From Flavobacteriaceae bacterium (GTDB lineage Bacteria; Bacteroidota; Bacteroidia; Flavobacteriales; Flavobacteriaceae): 37,868 nucleotides of DNA. The DNA is taken from positions 1 through 37,868 of the forward strand of contig CANKLE010000010.1 in assembly GCA_947483075.1 (NCBI GenBank), in the 5' to 3' direction. Below are positions 16,343 to 23,736 of this stretch, piece by piece (position 1 is the stretch's first letter; every line of letters starts with the position of its first letter). A program made the translations under genes and the position numbers. The notes beneath the pieces were generated by a model. The model had not been told where the DNA came from. It ran no database searches and saw only the letters and a list, made by a program, of their open reading frames with translations.

Positions 16343-16849
16343 ATGAATCCTACTTTTCGAAAAGCCACTTTGGATGACCTGCCTCAAATTTGGATTATTT
16401 TGCAACAGGCAATCCGGCGTCGCAAAGCCGATGGCAGTGTCCAATGGCAAGATGGTTATCCGAATCCCGAAGTAATTGAAAATGATATAATCAATGGCAA
16501 TGGTTATGTGCTTGCGCTCAACGATTCGATTGCAGTCTATTGTGCGATTCTCCTTAATGACGAACCCGAATACGCCAATCTGAGAGGCGAGTGGCTTACA
16601 GAGGCTGATTTTGTGGTGTTTCACCGCATAGCCGTAGCCGAGGAATATATTGGCCAAGGAATAGCCAAAGCGATGTTTGGGTATATCGAAACCTTTGCGT
16701 TGCAGCACGAGATATACAGCATTAAAGCCGACACCAATTTTGACAACGCAGCCATGTTGCACTTATTTGCCCAAGCCGGCTATGTCTATTGCGGCGAAGT
16801 TTATTTTCGAGGAAGTGCGAGGTTAGCCTTCGAGAAAGTGCTGAGGTAA
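16343..16849 (+). CDS. GNAT-family N-acetyltransferase
   Basis: A 168-residue GCN5-related acetyltransferase. It begins FRKATLDDLPQIWIILQQAI, and the acetyl-CoA binding motif A region reads VVFHRIAVAEEYIGQGIAKA (about residues 92-111), with the G-Q-G-I-A loop. The final part (FAQAGYVYCGEVYFRGSARL) is typical of the family's C-terminal strands. The frame is open upstream to 16259, but the extension is unlike protein and the ATG at 16343 places the first beta strand at the N-terminus. The acetyl acceptor (amine, protein or small molecule) is unknown. It is apparently a single-gene unit. Confidence 0.88.
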   Translation: MNPTFRKATLDDLPQIWIILQQAIRRRKADGSVQWQDGYPNPEVIENDIINGNGYVLALNDSIAVYCAILLNDEPEYANLRGEWLTEADFVVFHRIAVAEEYIGQGIAKAMFGYIETFALQHEIYSIKADTNFDNAAMLHLFAQAGYVYCGEVYFRGSARLAFEKVLR

Positions 16850-17000
16850 TTACTAATTAGTGCGAAATTAAATAAAGTGGGTTTAATCAATTTGAATTTC
16901 ATCAAATGATTTTTAAAAGCAGAAAACTGCCCGAAATAGTAGTGGGAGAGGAATTGTAAATTTGAGCCAACTGAGCTTTTTTTTGGGGCCAATACGGCAC

Positions 17001-18011
17001 TTAAATGCTCAACATATTCTGATAGGTAACAAATGAAATTTGCTTAATTACTTCGGCTAATTTTGTAAAATCCTTCCCTTTAGTCATAATCGTAATCATG
17101 TAAGGTTTGTCTTTTAAGTAAATAATAGCAGTTTCTGTTAGTTGTTTTTCTTTTGCATCACCCGCTTCACCAAATTTATGCGCCACCTTGGTGTTTTCTG
17201 GCAATCCTTTTAAAATGCCGTCTTTGAAATTGCATTTTGATAATAATTCAGCAGCATATTCAGAATCATTTATCGTTAAATAGGATGCGTTATACAAGGT
17301 TCTAATAAATTTAGAATAATCAGTGACTGTCACAAAATAATTTGGTGAGTTCCAATCGGGAGATTCTAATCCTAAATCGGTAAATACTTTTTTAAATAAC
17401 GTAACATCTAAAACAGAATTTAACAATATAGTCGCGTTGTTATCCGAGTATTCAATCATATACGTCATTAATTCCCTAACGGTATAAGAATGACCCAATT
17501 GAATTGATTTAGAAAGATATTCAGGCTTTTTATCACTGTTTACAACACGGTCGTAAACTAATTTTTTATCTAAAAACCCTGGATTTTTTTCATTCATTAA
17601 CAAAAGTGTAATTAACTCGGGAACCTTCATTAAAGAACCCGGCTTGTATTTTTCATTTTCATTAATAGAAACAATCTCATTTGTCGAAAAATCTTTTAAA
17701 TAAACCGATGCGGAAGTAAGATCCTCCTCTTTTTTAGATTTCTCAATAACAGTATTGACGCCTTCAATAACAGAATTTAAGTAGGCCGCATTACAATTAT
17801 TATCCACAAACAATAATGGTTTTACATAATCATAGCCATTTAAACGTTTTAAACTTGGATCACACGAATTAGCTGCTAAAATTTCATTTTCGGATTCTTT
17901 AATCTTTTTTGAACCCAAAAAATCAGTAACGAAATAGGTACTTAGTATCGATAAAAATAAAATTGAAATAAAATACGAAAAAGAGATTTTGAAGGCGAAA
18001 AATGAGTTCAC
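17001..18011 (-). CDS. Membrane-anchored serine hydrolase, class A beta-lactamase-like fold
   Basis: A 336-residue protein with an N-terminal membrane segment (residues about 8-30) and an extracytoplasmic penicillin-recognising-enzyme fold. Motifs in order: GSLMK at 125-129 (SxxK, nucleophile Ser126), SDN at 189-191, and HKFG at 278-281 in place of the KTG triad. This fits the Beta-lactamase2 family of serine hydrolases, many of which are not antibiotic-degrading. The class A glutamate loop is not recognised, so no resistance role is claimed; a peptidoglycan- or ester-related hydrolase is possible. Start is GTG at 18011. A -7 promoter box lies 20 bases upstream, and the gene is alone on its strand. 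Confidence 0.8.
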   Translation of the reverse strand: MNSFFAFKISFSYFISILFLSILSTYFVTDFLGSKKIKESENEILAANSCDPSLKRLNGYDYVKPLLFVDNNCNAAYLNSVIEGVNTVIEKSKKEEDLTSASVYLKDFSTNEIVSINENEKYKPGSLMKVPELITLLLMNEKNPGFLDKKLVYDRVVNSDKKPEYLSKSIQLGHSYTVRELMTYMIEYSDNNATILLNSVLDVTLFKKVFTDLGLESPDWNSPNYFVTVTDYSKFIRTLYNASYLTINDSEYAAELLSKCNFKDGILKGLPENTKVAHKFGEAGDAKEKQLTETAIIYLKDKPYMITIMTKGKDFTKLAEVIKQISFVTYQNMLSI

Positions 18012-18030
18012 GGTGTAAAATTTAGTTATA

Positions 18031-18038
18031 CAAATGTA
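18031..18038 (-). promoter_or_regulatory. Predicted -7 promoter box of the serine hydrolase gene
   Basis: On the minus strand this reads TACATTTG, an exact TAnnTTTG match, 19 bases before the GTG start at 18011. No clear -33 element. Confidence 0.45.
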
Positions 18039-18141
18039 GTTGATTTGCCTCTGGGTTTGCCTTAGTAAACCAGTTTTTTTAGCGCAACAACTGTTAAAGT
18101 TTTTTGAGTTGTTTTACACTTTGTTTCACTCATATATAATA

Positions 18142-18182
18142 AAAAAACCCACTCGTTTGAGTGGGTTTTGTGGTACCTCCAG
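18142..18182 (-). repeat. 41-base direct repeat, copy 1 (terminator plus tRNA-Phe 3' end)
   Basis: This is identical over 41 bases to 18521-18561. It contains the terminator hairpin and the last 11 bases of tRNA-Phe (acceptor 3' strand and part of the T stem). It lies on the far side of the GIY-YIG gene from the intact tRNA, 379 bases away. Confidence 0.95.
18144..18169 (-). terminator. Terminator after the GIY-YIG gene (copy 1)
   Basis: AAAACCCACTC and GAGTGGGTTTT form an 11-base-pair stem around GTTT, followed on the minus strand by a T-run. It is identical to the terminator directly after tRNA-Phe. The long A/T ends could also let it work on the plus strand. Confidence 0.8.
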
Positions 18183-18216
18183 TCCCGAGGCTTCGGGAGA
18201 ACCGGGACACGCTGAT
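18170..18216 (-). pseudogene. Degenerate 3' fragment of tRNA-Phe
   Basis: On the minus strand this segment reads AATC, then GTGTCCC, GGTTC, an inserted 16-base palindrome (18183-18198, TCCCGAAGCCTCGGGA on this strand), then CTGGAGGTACC. Compared with the intact tRNA it keeps the end of the anticodon arm, the variable region, part of the T arm and the whole acceptor 3' strand, but the T loop is disrupted by the palindrome and the 5' half is missing. It abuts the GIY-YIG stop codon directly. It cannot fold as a tRNA. Confidence 0.75.
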
Positions 18217-18504
18217 TTATTTTAATTTCGATAAAATATCGGTTAGGATTTCAGGATTCCGAATAATTTTTTCGATAAACACTTTGCTTTTCATTTTCTT
18301 AATAAAGCGTTCAAGTTGTAAAGCATCGTTTCTGTTAACACAGGCATATGATAAAACTAACGTCCAGTCGTTTGCAATTTTAGAAAATGAATTGCTGTAG
18401 CTATGATGATTATGGGAAATGATTCTTTGTTGAACATCATGTGTTTCACCAACATAATATTTAGCACTTGTATTTGAATATAGAATGTATAAAAAATGGT
18501 CCAT
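18217..18504 (-). CDS. Single-domain GIY-YIG endonuclease
   Basis: A 95-residue protein consisting of little more than a GIY-YIG nuclease domain. YIL at residues 6-8 and YVG at 17-19 are the name-giving motifs. Arg27 (in VQQRI) and Glu65 (in QLERFIKK) sit where the catalytic Arg and Glu are expected. The domain is of the UvrC/UPF0213 type; members of this size occur widely in Bacteroidota without known function. The gene lies between an intact tRNA-Phe and a degenerate copy of its 3' end. Only 16 bases separate the tRNA terminator from the ATG, leaving no room for its own promoter, so it may be expressed by read-through from tRNA-Phe. The setting suggests a small homing-type element. Confidence 0.88.
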   Translation of the reverse strand: MDHFLYILYSNTSAKYYVGETHDVQQRIISHNHHSYSNSFSKIANDWTLVLSYACVNRNDALQLERFIKKMKSKVFIEKIIRNPEILTDILSKLK

Positions 18505-18520
18505 TACAAATTAGTAAAAC

Positions 18521-18561
18521 AAAAAACCCACTCGTTTGAGTGGGTTTTGTGGTACCTCCAG
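18521..18561 (-). repeat. 41-base direct repeat, copy 2 (in place at tRNA-Phe)
   Basis: This is the authentic copy, made of the tRNA-Phe acceptor 3' strand and the terminator that follows it. It is identical to 18142-18182. Together the two copies bracket the GIY-YIG gene like attachment-site halves. Confidence 0.95.
18523..18548 (-). terminator. Terminator of tRNA-Phe (copy 2)
   Basis: An 11-base-pair stem AAAACCCACTC/GAGTGGGTTTT with GTTT loop starts two bases after the tRNA discriminator base and is followed on the minus strand by a T-run. Confidence 0.85.
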
Positions 18562-18622
18562 GGATCGAACCAGGGACACATGGATTTTCAGTCCATTGCT
18601 CTACCATCTGAGCTAAGGTACC
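18550..18622 (-). tRNA. tRNA-Phe (anticodon GAA)
   Basis: The 73-base cloverleaf can be drawn completely: acceptor GGTACCT/AGGTACC, D stem GCTC/GAGC, anticodon stem ATGGA/TCCAT with loop CTGAAAA (anticodon GAA), variable region GTGTC, T loop TTCGATC, discriminator A. The CCA end is not encoded. One oddity is a T-T (U-U) mismatch at the middle pair of the T stem, because both arms read CCTGG. The gene is followed by a strong terminator. Confidence 0.95.
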
Positions 18623-18694
18623 GTTTGGTATTGAGGGTGCAAATATAGAATCATTTTTAATTTATCCAAACGAAAACCATAAAAAAATCATCCT

Positions 18695-18702
18695 TACTTT
18701 TG
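18695..18702 (+). promoter_or_regulatory. Predicted -7 promoter box of the coaX operon
   Basis: TACTTTTG matches TAnnTTTG exactly and lies 19 bases before the coaX ATG at 18722, in the 99-base gap after the divergently read tRNA gene. Confidence 0.45.
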
Positions 18703-18721
18703 CAAGCAAACACGACAACGT

Positions 18722-19456
18722 ATGGTACTGGTTTTTGATGTAGGAAACACCCGGATAAAAGCCGCTGTCTTTGAGGGCAATACGCTGCTTGAGTCGTTTG
18801 TCTTTGTGGCCGAAGACCTTCCCATTCGGCTGCCAGAGCTCCTAAAAAAACATGCCTTAATCAGCGCAATTGTTCATGCAAGCGTAGGGGATTCTGTGTT
18901 GGGGAGTATTCAAGAAGCTGCCCAGAAAATCCCCATTTACAGCATTTCACCCCAAACCCTATTCCCGTTTACGAATCGATATGCAACCCCCGAAACCTTA
19001 GGGATTGACCGTATGGTTTTGGCAGCAGGCGCCGTGTTGCAATTTCCTACACAGAATCGATTGGTAATCGATGCGGGTACATGCATTACCTTTGATTACA
19101 TCAATGCCGCCAACGAATATTTGGGTGGAGCCATTGCTCCGGGCATCGAAATGCGCTACAAAGCCTTACATCAGTATACCGCCAAATTGCCGCTTTTAGA
19201 AAAAAAAATCCCTGAGCGTGAAATTGGCAATACAACTGCCGAATCCATGCATGTGGGAGTCGTACAAGGCGTACTGCATGAAATAGCGGGAGCCCTCTCG
19301 GCCTATGAATCAAGAACGGGAAACTTTATAATAATTTTAACGGGCGGGGATGCAGAATTTTTGGCTAAACGATTTAAAAATACCATATTTGCCAATTCAA
19401 ATTTTCTATTGGAAGCCTTGAATCAATTGTACCAATACCAAACCCAAAATGACTAA
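18722..19456 (+). CDS. coaX: Type III pantothenate kinase
   Basis: A 244-residue cytoplasmic kinase for the first step of coenzyme A synthesis (pantothenate to 4'-phosphopantothenate). ASKHA-fold motifs are visible: the phosphate loop DVGNTRIKAAVFEGN from residue 6, GIDRMVLAAGA, IDAGTCITFDYI with the catalytic acidic residue, and the family-typical GGAIAPGIEMRYKALHQYTA. Length matches bacterial CoaX. It is the first gene of a run with an outer-membrane protein, lptC and a small membrane protein; the next gene starts eight bases before its stop. Confidence 0.95.
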   Translation: MVLVFDVGNTRIKAAVFEGNTLLESFVFVAEDLPIRLPELLKKHALISAIVHASVGDSVLGSIQEAAQKIPIYSISPQTLFPFTNRYATPETLGIDRMVLAAGAVLQFPTQNRLVIDAGTCITFDYINAANEYLGGAIAPGIEMRYKALHQYTAKLPLLEKKIPEREIGNTTAESMHVGVVQGVLHEIAGALSAYESRTGNFIIILTGGDAEFLAKRFKNTIFANSNFLLEALNQLYQYQTQND

Positions 19457-20693
19457 GAAAATACTCCTTTCCTTGCTGCTTTTCGTCTCCTTTATGGCTG
19501 TAGCACAACAATCTACCTCGTCGCCTTATTCTTTTTATGGAATCGGGGAGATCCGCTTTAAAGGAACTGTAGAAAACAGATTAATGGGAGGCTTGTCATT
19601 TTTGCCCGACAGCATTCACGTCAACATTCAGAATCCAGCCTCTTATTCTTACCTCAAACTGACTTCGTTTACACTAGGGGGCTCCTTCAATTCTGGAACC
19701 TTGAGAACATTTACAGAAAAAGAAAAAACACAACGCTCCACTTTAGATTATTTGGCCGTTGCCATACCGCTTAAAAATTCAGGATTTAGTTTCGGATTAA
19801 TTCCGTATTCTGCAGTAGGGTATCGCATACGAAATGCGGATGTAAATTCGGGAATAACCCAAAAATTTGAGGGTACGGGAGGAATGAACAAGGTGTTTTT
19901 TGGGTACGGAATGCAATTGAAACCCAATTTGAGTATCGGAGCAGAGCTAAATTACAACTTCGGAAAGATTGAAACTACCAGTTTAAAATACATGACCGGC
20001 ATTCAATACGGAACACAAGAAAACAACAGTACAGTTTTGTCTGGCTTCGATTACAAAGTAGGCATGATGTACCAACGCAAAATAGCTAAATACGATTTTT
20101 ACAGTGGTTTGCATTACAACTACAACAGCAATTTGAATGCCAACACCGATCAAGTCATCAATTCGGTGGCTTATTCTGAATTTTATACGCCTTCTGTGGT
20201 TGATGTGCTTTCGGAAACCAAAACGACCTCTAAAATTCACATGCCCAATCAAGTCTCGTTTGGTGCCGGAATTGGAACCTCCCGCAACTGGATGATTGGG
20301 ACAGAATTAACTTGGAGCCAATCTAATGCTATGGGGAATCGCTACGACAACATTACCGTGGCCAGTTTTGAAAATGCAATGAAATATAGCCTGGGCGGAT
20401 TTTGGGTTCCCAACTACGACGCTTTTTCAAATTACCTTAAAAAAATTACCTACCGTGCGGGTTTCCGCTACGAAAATACAGGCTTAGTGATTCAAAACCA
20501 ATCCATTAAGGATTATGCATTTTCAGCCGGTTTTGGACTCCCATTAGGAGGCACCTTTTCTAATTTGAATTTGGGTGTTGAATACGGCCGAAAAGGAACT
20601 ACAAAAGCCAATTTGGTGCAAGAAAATTACACCAACGTAGTGATGAGTTTGTCGCTCAATGACAAATGGTTTGTGAAACGCAAATACGATTAA
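19449..20693 (+). CDS. Predicted outer-membrane beta-barrel protein (FadL/OMPP1-like)
   Basis: A 414-residue protein with a signal peptide (MTKKILLSLLLFVSFMAVAQ) and long stretches of alternating amphipathic strands. The segment SSPYSFYGIGEIRFKGTVEN near the N-terminus, followed by a statement-like NIQNPASYSYL, is typical of a group of Bacteroidota outer-membrane proteins distantly related to FadL-type channels. It overlaps coaX by eight bases, and lptC begins within its stop codon (TAATG), so all are probably one transcript. Cargo or function is unknown; the lptC link hints at an envelope role but does not prove one. Confidence 0.65.
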   Translation: MTKKILLSLLLFVSFMAVAQQSTSSPYSFYGIGEIRFKGTVENRLMGGLSFLPDSIHVNIQNPASYSYLKLTSFTLGGSFNSGTLRTFTEKEKTQRSTLDYLAVAIPLKNSGFSFGLIPYSAVGYRIRNADVNSGITQKFEGTGGMNKVFFGYGMQLKPNLSIGAELNYNFGKIETTSLKYMTGIQYGTQENNSTVLSGFDYKVGMMYQRKIAKYDFYSGLHYNYNSNLNANTDQVINSVAYSEFYTPSVVDVLSETKTTSKIHMPNQVSFGAGIGTSRNWMIGTELTWSQSNAMGNRYDNITVASFENAMKYSLGGFWVPNYDAFSNYLKKITYRAGFRYENTGLVIQNQSIKDYAFSAGFGLPLGGTFSNLNLGVEYGRKGTTKANLVQENYTNVVMSLSLNDKWFVKRKYD

Positions 20694-21262
20694 TGAAACC
20701 GCTAATCGGCCTTTGCGCTGGGACTCAACGCTACTGTATACTACTAGCAATAGGAATTTTAGGGCTACTTGTAGGCTGCGAAAGCAATTTGAAAGAAGTG
20801 CAAAAAATAAATTTCTCTCAATTTGCACCTGCTGGTGAAGCCGAAGATTTCAATTTAAAATACACCGATTCTGGCCGAATCACCTCAATTTTAGAAAGCA
20901 AAAAAATGTTGGATTATGCCAATGTGGAGTTTCCGTATACGGAGTTTCCCAAAGGCGTGCTGGTCACGATGTATGACAACAAAGGCAAAAGAACGTTTAT
21001 TCGATCTAATTACGCAATCACCTTCAAAGGCACAGACATTATTGACTTGCAAAATCAGGTGGTAATAAGCAACGAATTTGGGCAACAAATGGAAACCGAT
21101 CAGTTGTATTACGACCAAAAAAACGAATGGTTTTTTACCGAGAAAAAGTTTAAATTTACAGACCCAAAAGGAGTGTCCTATGGCGAAGGCATCGATTTTA
21201 GCAAAGACTTTAAATTGGTGAATTCACAACGCATAAACGGAGAAATCGATCAAAACGAATAA
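20693..21262 (+). CDS. lptC: LPS export lipoprotein LptC
   Basis: A 189-residue protein. The signal peptide ends in a lipobox LVGC (Cys29), so this LptC is a lipoprotein rather than a single-span protein as in E. coli. The body reads as consecutive beta strands of a jellyroll, for example FNLKYTDSGRITSILESKKM, VLVTMYDNKGKRTFIRSNYA and TDQLYYDQKNEWFFTEKKFK, the pattern of LptC/LptA. It would pass lipopolysaccharide from the LptBFG transporter to the periplasmic bridge. A frame extension to 20666 is ignored because ATG 20693 overlaps the upstream stop by one base and begins the signal peptide. Confidence 0.85.
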   Translation: MKPLIGLCAGTQRYCILLAIGILGLLVGCESNLKEVQKINFSQFAPAGEAEDFNLKYTDSGRITSILESKKMLDYANVEFPYTEFPKGVLVTMYDNKGKRTFIRSNYAITFKGTDIIDLQNQVVISNEFGQQMETDQLYYDQKNEWFFTEKKFKFTDPKGVSYGEGIDFSKDFKLVNSQRINGEIDQNE

Positions 21263-21264
21263 CT

Positions 21265-21453
21265 ATGAATTACTTAAAGTACACCCAATACGTTTACTTA
21301 GCTCTTGCGCTGTATTGTATTTACGATGGCATCACCAAATGGAATAATCCCGAAAAACCGTGGATCAGTTTCTTCTTTGCGGCGATAGCCCTGTTTACTT
21401 TTTTCTTTCGCAGACGCTTTGCCGCCAAAATGGACCGCAAAAAACAGGACTAA
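21265..21453 (+). CDS. Small two-helix membrane protein
   Basis: A 62-residue protein starting two bases after lptC. Two hydrophobic segments (about residues 6-22 and 32-48) are separated by a short polar turn (GITKWNNPEKPW), and the tail is strongly basic (RRRFAAKMDRKKQ). This predicts a hairpin with the tail in the cytoplasm. No known domain is recognised. Position at the end of the coaX-lptC run suggests it belongs to that operon. Confidence 0.7.
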   Translation: MNYLKYTQYVYLALALYCIYDGITKWNNPEKPWISFFFAAIALFTFFFRRRFAAKMDRKKQD

Positions 21454-21549
21454 ATCCCGAAGTTTCGCAAAAGACTTTCATTTCTTTTAAAAAAATAATT
21501 TTTCAAGCAAATTATATTTAATCCTTTATGGTTATTAAATAGATAATTG

Positions 21550-21557
21550 TATTTTCG
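21550..21557 (+). promoter_or_regulatory. Possible -7 box upstream of the PpiD-like gene
   Basis: TATTTTCG, one base off TAnnTTTG, 31 bases before the ATG. It is the same TTCG variant seen at 10935 and 31563. Confidence 0.3.
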
Positions 21558-21588
21558 CAAACTGAATTAAAAATTAACACGAATAAAC

Positions 21589-23685
21589 ATGGCAGTTTTA
21601 CAAAAAATCAGACAACGTTCCTTACTTCTTATATTGGTAATTGGGTTTTCATTATTGGCTTTTATCGTACAAGATTTGTACCGTAAAGGCGGATTCGGAA
21701 ATTCGAAATACGTAGGGAGTGTAAATGGTAAAGATATTTCTTTTGAAGACTTTAGAGTGAAGGTGAGTAATGCAGAGAAAAGTGGCCAACAAGGAATGAC
21801 TTCAACTCAAGCGGTAAATCGTGTTTGGGACCAAGAAGTGGCTATTGCTTTGTTGTCTGCAGAGTTCGAAAAATTAGGCATCCAAGTGGGTGAAAAACAC
21901 CTGATAGAAGCCTTAAAAATGGATCAAAATATTGGTCAAAATCCCTTGTTTCAAAACGCGACTGGTCAATTTGATTTAGCAAAATTCAAGGAATATTTCA
22001 AATCCAATCCAGAACAAGCACAATACGTGAAAGATCGGGAGAAAGAGGCCGAATTAAATTCCAAATACCAAATTTACAATGCGATGGTTAAAGGGGGCTT
22101 ATATACCACTGAAGCCGAAGGTAAATTGAAGTACGAAATGGAAGCCAACAAAATCAATATGGATTATGTAGGCGTTTTATATTCTTCGATCAAAGACAGC
22201 GAGGTGAAAATTTCTGATGCGGAGATCACCGAGTACATCAAGAAAAACGAGAAAAAATACAAAGCCGAAGCTTCCCGTGAATTGGATTATGTAGTAATAG
22301 AAGACAAAGCATCTCCTGCAGATGAAGCCGAAGTGAAAACCAAAGTAAATGGGTTATTAACCGGAAGCGTGGTGTACAACCAAGAAACAGCCAAAAATGA
22401 TACTTTGCCTGGCTTTAAAGGAGCTACTAATCTTGTAGATTTCGTGAATGAAAATTCAGATATTCCTTATGATTCTACCTATACGGCCAAAAAAGATCTG
22501 CCTGCAGAACATGCAGATGCCTTGTTTGCTTTAGCACCAGGAGCTATATACGGTCCGTACATGAGAGGTCCTTACTATTGCATCTCCAAAGCAATTGGCC
22601 GCAAAGCAGGAGCCAGTGCCAAAGCAAGTCATATCTTAATTAGTTACGAAGGCACACAAGTACCAAATAAAAAAGAAAAACGCACCAAAGAACAAGCCAA
22701 AGCCAAAGCAGAAATGTTATTGGCCCAAGTAAAAGCCAATCCATCTAGCTTCTTGATGTTGGCCTTGACCAACTCAGACGATTCATCTGCTCAACAAGGG
22801 GGTGATTTGGGTTATTTTGCGCCCGGACAAATGGTAAAACCATTCAACGACTTCGTATTTGGAAATCCAGTTGGTAAAATTGGTTTGGTTGAAACTGATT
22901 TTGGGTTTCACATCATCAATGTAACCGATAAACAAGATGCTGTTCGTTTAGCTACCATTGCCCAAAAAATAGAACCATCTGAGTCTACAACCGATAAATT
23001 GTATACCCAAGCGGTACAATTTGAAATGGATGCCAACGAGAAAGACTTTGACAAAACGGCAAAAGCACAAAAATTAACCGTTACCCCTGCGGTAAAAGTA
23101 AAAGAAATGGACGAAGTTTTTGGCGGATTAGGTCCACAAAGACAAATCGTGCGTTGGGCATTTGACAAAGAAACCAATGTGGGTGATGTGAAACGATTTG
23201 AAGTGGCCAATATGGGTAATGTAATCGTGAAGTTGAAAAAAGCGGGCGAGAAAGGCTTGATGACTGCAGAAGACGCAAGGATGTCGGTGGAGCCTATCTT
23301 GAAAAACAAAAAGAAAGCCACTTTAATTACCGCTAAAATGAAAGGGGCTACCCTAGAAGCAGTTGCGCAATCTTCAGGTATCGCGATTCAACAAGCGGTA
23401 GATTTAACGGTAGACAATGCCAACATTCCAAATGCCGGACCAGAACGAAAAGTAGTTGGTGCAGCATTTGCGACAGGAGTAAACAAAGTTTCTGCTCCAA
23501 TCGAAGGAAATTCAGGAGTTTATGTGGTAAAACCAACGTTAATTACCAAAGCACCGGCTTTAAAAAATCACGCGGATTACGTAAACAAAGTAAAATCACA
23601 AGTGCAATCCTATACCGGACGTGTAATTCCTGCCTTGAAAGAAGAAGCCGATATCGAAGACAATCGTGTGAAGTTCAATTACTAA
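21589..23685 (+). CDS. PpiD-like periplasmic peptidyl-prolyl cis-trans isomerase
   Basis: A 698-residue foldase anchored by one N-terminal membrane helix (about residues 11-30). A SurA/PpiD-type N-terminal chaperone domain follows (SVNGKDISFEDFRVKVSNAE and onward). One parvulin domain lies at about 345-447, with AKASHILISYEG, SAQQGGDLGYFAPGQM and ETDFGFHIINVTDK as conserved blocks. The C-terminal quarter is a second chaperone-like helical region. The family helps outer-membrane and exported proteins fold in the periplasm. It has its own 135-base upstream gap and a strong downstream terminator, so it is probably one transcript. Confidence 0.9.
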   Translation: MAVLQKIRQRSLLLILVIGFSLLAFIVQDLYRKGGFGNSKYVGSVNGKDISFEDFRVKVSNAEKSGQQGMTSTQAVNRVWDQEVAIALLSAEFEKLGIQVGEKHLIEALKMDQNIGQNPLFQNATGQFDLAKFKEYFKSNPEQAQYVKDREKEAELNSKYQIYNAMVKGGLYTTEAEGKLKYEMEANKINMDYVGVLYSSIKDSEVKISDAEITEYIKKNEKKYKAEASRELDYVVIEDKASPADEAEVKTKVNGLLTGSVVYNQETAKNDTLPGFKGATNLVDFVNENSDIPYDSTYTAKKDLPAEHADALFALAPGAIYGPYMRGPYYCISKAIGRKAGASAKASHILISYEGTQVPNKKEKRTKEQAKAKAEMLLAQVKANPSSFLMLALTNSDDSSAQQGGDLGYFAPGQMVKPFNDFVFGNPVGKIGLVETDFGFHIINVTDKQDAVRLATIAQKIEPSESTTDKLYTQAVQFEMDANEKDFDKTAKAQKLTVTPAVKVKEMDEVFGGLGPQRQIVRWAFDKETNVGDVKRFEVANMGNVIVKLKKAGEKGLMTAEDARMSVEPILKNKKKATLITAKMKGATLEAVAQSSGIAIQQAVDLTVDNANIPNAGPERKVVGAAFATGVNKVSAPIEGNSGVYVVKPTLITKAPALKNHADYVNKVKSQVQSYTGRVIPALKEEADIEDNRVKFNY

Positions 23686-23706
23686 TTGAATTGCAACAAA
23701 AAAATA

Positions 23707-23736
23707 AAACCCGGTTCAGTTGAATCGGGTTTTTTT
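23707..23736. terminator. Bidirectional terminator between the PpiD-like and GHMP kinase genes
   Basis: AAACCCGGTTCA pairs with TGAATCGGGTTT (one mismatch) across a two-base loop. T-runs follow on both strands, fitting the convergent genes on either side; it reaches into the kinase stop codon. Confidence 0.8.

Noticed and set aside
16960..16990. Terminator between the GNAT and serine hydrolase genes
   Set aside because: There is a T-run, but the neighbouring bases form at most a three-base-pair stem.
17001..18011. Calling the serine hydrolase an antibiotic-resistance beta-lactamase
   Set aside because: Only SxxK and SDN are clear; the KTG motif is HKFG and the class A glutamate is not recognised, so a resistance claim is not supported.
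18040..18400. Plus-strand open frames across the tRNA remnant and GIY-YIG region
   Set aside because: They are antisense shadows of the terminator, tRNA fragment and GIY-YIG gene with no recognisable protein features.
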